DNA from: GCA-2729515 sp036336695
Lineage (GTDB): Bacteria > Myxococcota_A > UBA9160 > SMWR01
Direction of reading: 5' to 3'
DNA: 5,767 bases
Assembly (NCBI GenBank): GCA_036336695.1
Contig: JAYZFQ010000129.1
Span: forward strand, 1 to 5,767
Position numbers and translations under genes: made by a program. Below the pieces are notes generated by a model. That model did not search any database. It saw only the letters and a list, made by a program, of their open reading frames with translations, and had not been told where the DNA came from. Positions within the stretch are counted from its first letter, which is position 1; every line of letters begins with the position of its first letter. Shown in pieces: positions 1-5,197 of the stretch.

Positions 1-27
1 ACACCGCTGAAGAAGAGCTGGCTGTAG
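1..27 (+). CDS. Possible 3' end of an upstream gene (partial)
   Basis: In the frame of the next gene, the first eight codons read TPLKKSWL and end in TAG at 25-27, directly touching the ATG at 28. Seven of the eight sense codons end in G or C, as real genes here do, whereas the other open frame across these bases is poorer in G/C at third positions. This would be the C-terminus of a co-directional gene lying outside the window. Eight residues are too few to name a family, and the stretch could equally be leader sequence, so confidence is low. Confidence 0.3.
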   Translation, partial: TPLKKSWL

Positions 28-468
28 ATGTCAGCGCGCAAGAAGACCGCGATGAAGAAGACCTCGCGCAAGAAGACCACGCGGAAGAAGACCCCGCGGA
101 AGAAGACCGCGAAGAAGAAGACCACGCGGAAGAAGACCGCGAAGAAGAAGACCACGCGGAAGAAGACCGCGCAGCCCGCCCCGACCGCCTTGAAGACGCC
201 GTCAGTCGCAGAACAGGAAGCCGACCGCGTCGGGCGCGTCACCCACTACTGGGACCACGTGAGCGCAGCCGGTGTCGAAATTGAGCGCGGGGAGCTCCAG
301 GTCGGGGACACGATCCACGTCCGGGGGCACACGACGGACTACTACCAGAGAATCGACACGCTGCAGCGCAACCGCACGCCGGTCCAACGCGCCGGAGTCG
401 GCGAAGAGATCGCCGTACACGTCTCCCAGCGCGTCCGGGATGGCGACTCGGTCTACAAGATCAGCTGA
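28..468 (+). CDS. Lys-rich KKT-repeat protein with EF-Tu domain II-like C-terminal barrel
   Basis: The product is 146 residues in two parts. Residues 4-48 are nine consecutive five-residue units of the form [R/K/M]KKT[A/T/S/P], with 26 basic residues and no acidic ones, resembling the tails of bacterial histone-H1-like and AlgP-type proteins. After a Pro/Ala linker, residues about 66-146 read VGRVTHYW, then ELQVGDTIHVRGHTTDY, and end GDSVYKIS. This matches the small 'translation elongation factor-like' family, a free-standing beta-barrel related to EF-Tu domain II with no GTPase domain. No signal peptide or membrane segment is visible, so it should be cytoplasmic. The tail would be expected to bind nucleic acid or ribosomes, but that is inference. 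The ATG at 28 abuts an upstream stop and has only a weak purine-rich stretch (about 10-17) before it. An ATG at 52 lies inside the repeat and is a less likely start. The barrel assignment is fairly secure; the function is unknown. Confidence 0.85.
   Translation: MSARKKTAMKKTSRKKTTRKKTPRKKTAKKKTTRKKTAKKKTTRKKTAQPAPTALKTPSVAEQEADRVGRVTHYWDHVSAAGVEIERGELQVGDTIHVRGHTTDYYQRIDTLQRNRTPVQRAGVGEEIAVHVSQRVRDGDSVYKIS
37..171 (+). repeat. Nine tandem 15-nt units encoding KKT pentapeptides
   Basis: Nine in-frame 15-nt units each carry the core AAGAAGACC. Positions 97-171 are 2.5 exact copies of a 30-nt double unit (RKKTA followed by KKKTT), while the first four units (37-96) have diverged. Exact identity in the second half suggests recent expansion by slippage or unequal recombination. 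Because units are multiples of three, copy-number changes would lengthen or shorten the basic tail without breaking the frame. Confidence 0.95.
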
Positions 469-480
469 CGGAAAAGAACG

Positions 481-512
481 GCAGGGCGACCCGGCCTACC
501 GGGTCGGCCTGC
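481..512 (-). terminator. Hairpin between convergent genes, probable terminator
   Basis: Arms 481-494 and 499-512 are 14 nt each and complementary except for one mismatch, with a four-base loop (CCTA). The hairpin sits between the stop at 468 and the convergent bactofilin stop at 522. Read on the minus strand it is followed by CGTTCTTTTCCG, a moderately U-rich tract, so it looks like an intrinsic terminator mainly for the bactofilin transcript. On the plus strand no T-run follows, so any effect there would be weaker or depend on other factors. Confidence 0.75.
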
Positions 513-521
513 GCGAGGGCC

Positions 522-1010
522 CTACTTGTCGCCCGCGTTCTCCGGGGGCACGGGCTTCGCAGCGTGGATCGGCTTGACCTTGTTGGCGGCGCCGGAACCC
601 TTCGCACCGCCCATCGAGACCTTGCCCTGGAGCATGGCCCCTTCTTCGATCACGAGACTCGGCGCCTGGATATTGCCGTGGATCCGGGCCGTCTTGTGCA
701 GCACGACCTTCGTCGATGCCGACAAGTCGCCTTCCACGGTGCCGCTTACGGCGATCGTCTTGGCGCGAATGCTGGCGCCAACGATGCCGCTTTCCCCGAT
801 GATCAGGGTGTTCTCACTCGAGATTTCGCCCTGGAAATTGCCGTCGATCCGGGCGGTGTCCTTGAAGGAAAGCTTCCCCTCGAACTCCGAACCCTGGTCG
901 ATGAAGGCCGTGAGCCCGCCGGGACCCGTCCCGCCACTGGGAGCGGAGGCCGGAGCCTCGGGGGAGATTCCTTCCGGGCCGCCTGCGCGACCGAACGATT
1001 TGAGCGCCAT
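522..1010 (-). CDS. Bactofilin (DUF583 family polymer-forming protein)
   Basis: The product is 162 residues. A Gly/Pro/Ala-rich flexible N-terminus (about 1-32) leads into residues about 33-138, which repeat in short steps with alternating hydrophobic positions and glycine turns, for example FEGKLSFKDTARIDGNFQGE and IHGNIQAPSLVIEEGAMLQG. This is the bactofilin right-handed beta-helix, and the DxxSxFEGxLxF entry is typical. The C-terminal tail is Lys/Ala/Pro-rich and probably disordered. Bactofilins are known to polymerise without nucleotide into cytoplasmic filaments, often membrane-associated, that organise cell shape, wall synthesis or chromosome anchoring. The ATG at 1008-1010 is preceded by a good Shine-Dalgarno, which fixes the start. 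The gene stands alone: no M23 peptidase or ParAB partner lies nearby in the window, so the specific role cannot be read from context. Length is normal for a small bactofilin. Confidence 0.93.
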   Translation of the reverse strand: MALKSFGRAGGPEGISPEAPASAPSGGTGPGGLTAFIDQGSEFEGKLSFKDTARIDGNFQGEISSENTLIIGESGIVGASIRAKTIAVSGTVEGDLSASTKVVLHKTARIHGNIQAPSLVIEEGAMLQGKVSMGGAKGSGAANKVKPIHAAKPVPPENAGDK

Positions 1011-1017
1011 CTGAGAT

Positions 1018-1024
1018 TCCCTCC
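1018..1024 (-). promoter_or_regulatory. Ribosome binding site of the bactofilin gene
   Basis: On the minus strand these bases read GGAGGGA, seven bases before the ATG at 1010. It is the clearest Shine-Dalgarno in the window and supports the chosen bactofilin start. Confidence 0.8.
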
Positions 1025-1131
1025 ATCGGTGAGGCCGTTCGAGTCCCTGAATCGGACCCTCCGGGCCCGGACTTGAGGAGAGAGCGTTCCCATGGGGTCC
1101 GTTTCTTGGCCCCCGCAGAGGCGCCGGGAGG

Positions 1132-1159
1132 GGCGCGCTTCCGCTAGCTTTTGCGCGCC
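1132..1159 (+). repeat. Inverted repeat abutting the holB start codon
   Basis: GGCGCGC at 1132-1138 and GCGCGCC at 1153-1159 form a perfect 7-bp inverted repeat around a 14-base loop containing GCTAGC. The right arm ends immediately before the GTG at 1160. In the mRNA this would place a stable stem against the start codon; in DNA it could be an operator. Short GC-only repeats also arise by chance in such DNA. Confidence 0.4.
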
Positions 1160-2044
1160 GTGGCGGACCGCCCTTCCGAACCCGAGACCCTGCTCCGTCG
1201 CTCGCTCGACAGCGGGCGCCTCCACAACGCCTACCTCCTCTCCGGTCCCGGCTCCGCCCCGCGCGAGGCCGCCCTCGCCTTCGCCCGCGGCGTCGTCTGC
1301 AGCGGCCCGGCGCCGCGGCCCTGCGAAGATTGCCCCGAGTGCCGGCGCTCCAGCGCCCGCGAAGAACCGGTGCTGGACGGAAAGGGAAAGGCCGGCCCCC
1401 TGCTCCGCCATATCGGCGACCACCCCAACCTCCTCTGGGTGGAACGCGGCGCCAACGACACCCGGGTGCGCATCGAGCAGATCCGCCGGCTCCAGCACGA
1501 TCTCCACCTGCGCGGCGAGGGCGACGGGCGACATGTCGGAGTCATCGCAGACGCCGAGTGGCTCAACGACAACTCCCAGAACGCGCTCCTCCACCTGCTC
1601 GAAGAGCCGCCGCCCCGCACGACCCTGGTCCTCGTGACCACGACTTCCGCGGGCCTGCTCGCCACCACGCGATCGCGGTGCCAGCGGGTCGTCTTCCCGC
1701 CGTCGCTCGAAGATCCCCTGGCCGAACCGGAGAACGCCGACCTCGCCCGCCAACTCGAAGGGCTCCGGGGCGCCTCGCCCGCACAACTGCTCGACTGGGC
1801 CGAGGCGTACCGCGGCGCCCGGGCGCCCTCGGCAGCGGCGGTGCACCAGCTTCTGGCCACGGGGGGCGCCTGGCTCCGGGTCCAGGTGACCGAGCGCCTC
1901 CAGGCGGGGGACGGCGATGTACGCCGCGCGCTGGATGCGGACCGGGAACTCGCCGCGTGCCGCAAATCCCTCGACCAGCGCAATGCCAATCCCCAGATGG
2001 TGGCCGAGCGCGCGCTCTTCGCCCTGCGCGGAGCCCTCCAGTGA
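1160..2044 (+). CDS. holB: DNA polymerase III subunit delta' (clamp loader)
   Basis: The product is 294 residues counting from GTG at 1160. It is a clamp-loader subunit that, with delta and tau/gamma, loads the sliding clamp in replication. An AAA+ fold is evident: HNAYLLSGPG near residues 22-31, a zinc knuckle C47-x7-C55-x2-C58-x2-C61, a Walker B-like VIADAE at 128-133, then NALLHLLEEPP, and the SRC motif at 172-174. The Walker A loop is degenerate: GPGSAPRE at 29-36 has Arg where the catalytic Lys would be. That is expected, since delta' commonly does not bind ATP itself but supplies the SRC arginine finger to the neighbouring subunit. A TTG at 1151 would add three residues; an in-frame stop at 1145 rules out anything longer. 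Neither start has a well-spaced Shine-Dalgarno, so the exact start is uncertain. It opens a four-gene cluster and overlaps metG by 4 nt. The frequent upstream partner tmk is absent; bactofilin lies there instead, divergently. Confidence 0.93.
   Translation: MADRPSEPETLLRRSLDSGRLHNAYLLSGPGSAPREAALAFARGVVCSGPAPRPCEDCPECRRSSAREEPVLDGKGKAGPLLRHIGDHPNLLWVERGANDTRVRIEQIRRLQHDLHLRGEGDGRHVGVIADAEWLNDNSQNALLHLLEEPPPRTTLVLVTTTSAGLLATTRSRCQRVVFPPSLEDPLAEPENADLARQLEGLRGASPAQLLDWAEAYRGARAPSAAAVHQLLATGGAWLRVQVTERLQAGDGDVRRALDADRELAACRKSLDQRNANPQMVAERALFALRGALQ
2030..2033 (+). promoter_or_regulatory. Shine-Dalgarno of metG inside the end of holB
   Basis: GGAG lies seven bases before the GTG at 2041. It decides the metG start, because the same reading frame stays open far upstream through holB and could otherwise be extended wrongly. 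Confidence 0.55.
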
Positions 2045-3612
2045 GCGGCACCTTCTACGCGACGACCCCGATCTACTACGTCAATGCCGAGCCCCACATC
2101 GGCCACACCTACACCACCTGTGTCGTCGATACGCTGGTGCGCTACCACCAGCTCGCGGGCGAACGCACCTTCTTTCTGACCGGAACGGACGAGCACGGCG
2201 AGAAGGTGGCCGAGACCGCCGCCGCCGCAGGCGTCACGCCGAAGCAGGCCGCGGACCGCTATTCGGGCAGCTTCCGCAGCGCCTGGGACACCCTCGGCTT
2301 CTCCTTCGACCGCTTCATCCGCACGACGGACCCGGACCACAAGCGCGTGGTGCAGGACGTCCTGCAGCGGGTCTACGACGCCGGCCAGATCGACTTCCGC
2401 GAGTACCAGGGCCTGTACTGCGTGGGGTGCGAGCGCTTCCTCACCGAGCGCGACATGGTCGACGGTAAGTGCCGGGATCACGAGCGGGAACCCGAACCGC
2501 GGGACGAGTCGAACTACTTCTTTCGCATGAGCGACCACTTCGCGTGGCTGGCGGAGACCCTCGAAGCAACGCCCGAGATGATCCGCCCGACGCGCTATCG
2601 GAACGAAGTCCTGGGCATGCTGCGAGACGAAAGCGGCCTCGGCGATCTCTGCATCTCGCGCCCCAAGTCCCGGCTCGAGTGGGGCATCGAGCTGCCCTTC
2701 GACGAAAACTACGTCTGTTATGTCTGGTTCGATGCCTTGATCAACTACCTGACCGGCATCGGCTACCCCGACGGACCGGACTTCGAGAGCTACTGGGGAG
2801 CCGCGGAACACTTCATCGGCAAAGACATCCTGAAACCCCACGCCGTCTTCTGGCCCTGCATGTTGCGCGCCCTGGGGCTGCCCCCGTACCGCCACCTCAA
2901 CGTCCACGGCTACTGGAACGTGGACGACCGCAAGGTTTCGAAGAGCCTGGGGAACATGATCTCTCCGCTGGCGATGCAAGAACGCTACGGGTTCGAGGCC
3001 TTCCGTTACTTTCTGCTGCGCGACATGGCCTTCGGCGTCGACGCGGACTTCAGCGAGTCGGCCATGGTGACGCGGGTCAACGCCGACCTGGCCAACAATG
3101 TCGGCAACCTGTTGAGCCGAACGCTCAACATGACGGCGCGTTACGCGGGCGGCGTGGTCCCGGAACCCGCAAGCCCGGGCGCGCGGGAACAAGAGGTGGC
3201 CGATGCAGCGGCCCGCGCGGCCGAGCAGGTCGACGTCCACCTGCGCGGCCTCGAACTCCACCGGGCGCTCGAAGCGGTGATGGGCCTCGCAGACACGGTG
3301 AACCGCTATCTCGAGGAGCGTGCACCGTGGAAGGTCGCCAAGGAACAGCCGGCCGGCTGGGAAGCCGACGTCGCGACCACGCTCCACACGAGCTGCCAGG
3401 CACTCCACAGCGTCGCCCTCTTGCTCGCTCCCTTTCTCCCCGAGTCGGCGCCCGTCATCTTCGAACGCCTCGGGGTCCCGGACGCCCTGGCGACCGCGCG
3501 CCTTCCCGACGACGCGGCGCGGTGGGGCGCCGTAGCTCCGGGAACCGCGACTGTGAAAGGCGGACCCCTGTTTCCCCGGCTCGAACTCGAAGCACCGGAC
3601 GCGGATTCCTAG
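2041..3612 (+). CDS. metG: Methionyl-tRNA synthetase
   Basis: The product is 523 residues. It is a class I aminoacyl-tRNA synthetase that charges tRNA-Met with methionine in the cytoplasm. The HIGH motif is at 19-22, following FYATTPIYYVNAEP. A zinc knuckle C127-x2-C130-x13-C144-x2-H147 lies in the connective domain, a CCCH arrangement that I recall from the Thermus thermophilus enzyme. The KMSKS loop is KVSKS at 298-302. The helical anticodon-binding domain follows (NNVGNLLSR onward), and the protein ends in the usual PLFPRLE strand. The C-terminal EMAP/Csaa-like tRNA-binding domain that makes many bacterial MetRS about 650 residues or more is absent, so this is the short form. The GTG start overlaps the holB stop as GTGA and has a Shine-Dalgarno. 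The frame is open upstream within holB, but those residues are Arg/Pro-rich and do not resemble MetRS. Identification is secure. Confidence 0.98.
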   Translation: MSGTFYATTPIYYVNAEPHIGHTYTTCVVDTLVRYHQLAGERTFFLTGTDEHGEKVAETAAAAGVTPKQAADRYSGSFRSAWDTLGFSFDRFIRTTDPDHKRVVQDVLQRVYDAGQIDFREYQGLYCVGCERFLTERDMVDGKCRDHEREPEPRDESNYFFRMSDHFAWLAETLEATPEMIRPTRYRNEVLGMLRDESGLGDLCISRPKSRLEWGIELPFDENYVCYVWFDALINYLTGIGYPDGPDFESYWGAAEHFIGKDILKPHAVFWPCMLRALGLPPYRHLNVHGYWNVDDRKVSKSLGNMISPLAMQERYGFEAFRYFLLRDMAFGVDADFSESAMVTRVNADLANNVGNLLSRTLNMTARYAGGVVPEPASPGAREQEVADAAARAAEQVDVHLRGLELHRALEAVMGLADTVNRYLEERAPWKVAKEQPAGWEADVATTLHTSCQALHSVALLLAPFLPESAPVIFERLGVPDALATARLPDDAARWGAVAPGTATVKGGPLFPRLELEAPDADS

Positions 3613-3614
3613 CC

Positions 3615-4403
3615 GTGTGGCTCGACAGCCACTGCCACGTCACCGCCGACGCCTTCGCCGAGGACCGCGCTGAAGTCCTCGACCGGGCCGCCGCCGCCGG
3701 CGTCGAGGCCTTCGTGGGGATCGGTTCGGGTTACGGTGTCGCGCTGAACGCGCGCGCCGTTGCCCTCGCCGAAGAAGATGCCCGGGTCTTCGCGACGGTC
3801 GGCGTCCATCCCCACGAGGCTTCCGAACTCGACGCCGCCGGACGCGAGCAACTCGTGGCCTGGCTCGACCACCCCCGGGTCGTCGGGATCGGGGAATGCG
3901 GCCTCGACTACCACTACATGAACTCCGAGCGCGAGATTCAACGTGCCGTCTTCGCAGAACAACTCGCCTGGGCACGCGAGCGGGCGCTTCCCGTGTCGCT
4001 CCACGTGCGCGGCGACGAGCCCGACGCCTTCGGGGAGGCCCTCGATATCTGGTGCGCTGAGGGCAACGGTGCCCTGGAGGGAGTCCTCCACTGCTACACC
4101 GGCAGCACTGCGTTCGCGCACCGGGCCCTCGACGCGGGCCTGTGGATCTCGTTCTCGGGAATTCTCACCTTCCCGAGCGCCGCCGACCTGCGCGAGACGG
4201 CCGCCGCGCTTCCCCTGGACCGGCTCCTGGTCGAAACCGACGCGCCCCTGCTGGCACCCCAGGGGCACCGGGGCGGCCGCAACGAACCCGCCTGGGTCGG
4301 ACTCGTCGGCGGCGTCCTGGCGGAAGCCCAGAAGCGACCCGTCGAGGAAGTCGCCGAGGCCACAACGCGCAACGCGCGCACTCTCTTCGGACTCGCACCG
4401 TGA
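3615..4403 (+). CDS. tatD: TatD family metal-dependent hydrolase (DNase)
   Basis: The product is 262 residues, normal for the family, and forms a TIM-barrel amidohydrolase-type fold. Family members are two-metal nucleases; E. coli TatD and YcfH-type proteins have been linked to 3'-5' exonuclease activity and DNA repair. Expected metal ligands are all present: H6 and H8 in DSHCH, E94 in GIGECGLDY, H130 in LHVRG, H159 in LHCYTGS and D209 in VETDAPL. The start is GTG at 3615, two bases after the metG stop, giving the canonical WLDSHCH N-terminus. A longer open frame reaches back through metG but encodes non-homologous Arg/Pro-rich sequence. Only a weak GGA (about 3603-3605) precedes it, so reinitiation after metG is likely. 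A TatD homologue next to metG is a common bacterial arrangement. The biological substrate cannot be told from sequence, and YcfH/YabD-type naming would be equally valid. Confidence 0.95.
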   Translation: MWLDSHCHVTADAFAEDRAEVLDRAAAAGVEAFVGIGSGYGVALNARAVALAEEDARVFATVGVHPHEASELDAAGREQLVAWLDHPRVVGIGECGLDYHYMNSEREIQRAVFAEQLAWARERALPVSLHVRGDEPDAFGEALDIWCAEGNGALEGVLHCYTGSTAFAHRALDAGLWISFSGILTFPSAADLRETAAALPLDRLLVETDAPLLAPQGHRGGRNEPAWVGLVGGVLAEAQKRPVEEVAEATTRNARTLFGLAP

Positions 4404-5197
4404 CCGAGGCCGAGCGCGTCCTCGAACTCGCCCTGCGCCTGGCGCGGGAAGCCGGCGCGATCCAGCGGGACCGCTACGAGACGGACATGCGCATCCGGAC
4501 GAAAAGCGCCTCGATCGACCTCGTGACCGAGGTGGACCACGCGTGCGAGGCACACATCATCGAAGCCCTGAGCCGCGAGCGACCCGAGGACGCGATCCTC
4601 GCCGAGGAAGGCGGCGGTACGGACCGGGAAGGCGCGCCCTGGCGCTGGGTCATCGACCCCCTCGACGGCACCACGAACTACGCCCACGGCTACCCGCGCT
4701 TCTGCGTTTCGATCGGCGTGGAACACAACGACGTGCGCGAAGTCGGCGTCGTCTACGATCCGCTGCTCGACGAGTGTTACGAGGCCGTCCGCGGCAACGG
4801 AGCACGCCTCAACGGGCGTGCGTTGCGCGTTTCGGGCGAAGCGAACTTCGGCGACGCGCTCGTGGCGACCGGGTTCGCCTACGACGTGCGCCGCAGCTCG
4901 GAAGACAATCTCGCCCAGTTCGCCCAGGTGGTGAAAACGGCCCGCGCGGTGCGACGCGACGGATCGGCAGCCCTCGACCTGTGCTACGTGGCCGCCGGCC
5001 GCTTCGACGGCTTCTGGGAGTTGAAGCTCCACCCGTGGGACGTGGCCGCCGGCCTGCTCATTGTCGACGAGGCGGGGGGCCGTACGAGCGATCTCAAGGG
5101 AGGTCCGGCCCCGCGCTCGGGTCGCTCCGTCGCGGCTTCGAACGGCCACATCCACCCTGCCCTCATCGACGCCCTCGGCGCAGCGCCGGCGGGCTAG
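4400..5197 (+). CDS. suhB: Inositol monophosphatase family protein
   Basis: The product is 265 residues. It belongs to the Mg2+-dependent, lithium-sensitive phosphatase superfamily (IMPase/SuhB/CysQ/FBPase). Metal and catalytic motifs are intact: LVTEVD in the N-terminal part, AEEGG with E69/E70, DPLDGTTN at 86-93, RRDGSAALDLCYVAAGRFDG, and WDVAAG with W213-D214. The LDLCYVAAG region and overall length fit inositol-1-monophosphatase rather than CysQ or fructose bisphosphatase. In enterobacteria SuhB also acts in rRNA antitermination with Nus factors; whether that applies here is unknown. The start GTG at 4400 overlaps the tatD stop as GTGA, with a weak GGA at 4389-4391. A frame extension into tatD is rejected because the added residues are not family-like. 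It is last in the cluster, and its TAG stop overlaps that of the convergent DUF4340 gene, leaving no space for a separate terminator. The symbol reflects family resemblance, not proven substrate. Confidence 0.92.
   Translation: MTEAERVLELALRLAREAGAIQRDRYETDMRIRTKSASIDLVTEVDHACEAHIIEALSRERPEDAILAEEGGGTDREGAPWRWVIDPLDGTTNYAHGYPRFCVSIGVEHNDVREVGVVYDPLLDECYEAVRGNGARLNGRALRVSGEANFGDALVATGFAYDVRRSSEDNLAQFAQVVKTARAVRRDGSAALDLCYVAAGRFDGFWELKLHPWDVAAGLLIVDEAGGRTSDLKGGPAPRSGRSVAASNGHIHPALIDALGAAPAG

Larger units (their letters stand above)
1011..1159. promoter_or_regulatory. Divergent intergenic spacer between bactofilin and holB
   Basis: This spacer separates two divergently transcribed units and must hold promoter signals for both, unless transcription enters from elsewhere. 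I could not identify a sigma-70-like -35/-10 pair with sensible spacing on either strand, nor a -24/-12 site. It contains the bactofilin Shine-Dalgarno and a GC-rich inverted repeat just before holB. A GGGAGGGG run at 1126-1133 resembles a Shine-Dalgarno but lies too far from the holB start to serve it directly. Confidence 0.4.

Noticed and set aside
1037..1045. GTTCGAGTC, resembling a tRNA T-loop
   Set aside because: The flanking bases do not form a five-base T-stem, and no acceptor or anticodon arm can be built around it.
1061..1070. Perfect 10-bp palindrome CCGGGCCCGG
   Set aside because: It is G/C only, a single copy and without context. Such palindromes are common by chance at this base composition.
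526..1076. Plus-strand open frames across the bactofilin gene
   Set aside because: They are antisense shadows of a clear bactofilin with a good Shine-Dalgarno and show no family features.
1073..1101. TTGAGG as a -35 element for holB
   Set aside because: No -10-like hexamer occurs at suitable spacing downstream.
1330..2040. N-terminal extension of metG through holB
   Set aside because: The frame is open but encodes Arg/Pro-rich sequence unlike MetRS. The GTG at 2041 has a Shine-Dalgarno and gives the canonical N-terminus before HIGH.
1231..3408. Very long open frame on the minus strand opposite holB and metG
   Set aside because: It is antisense to two securely identified genes. Its residues show no recognisable family, and long stop-free antisense frames are expected in DNA this rich in G+C.
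2469..3614. N-terminal extension of tatD through metG
   Set aside because: The extra residues are a shadow of metG. The family starts at the DSHCH motif, which follows the GTG at 3615.
5176..5188. Small hairpin CGGCG-CAG-CGCCG at the end of suhB
   Set aside because: It has only five base pairs, lies inside the coding region and has no following U-tract, so I do not call it a terminator.
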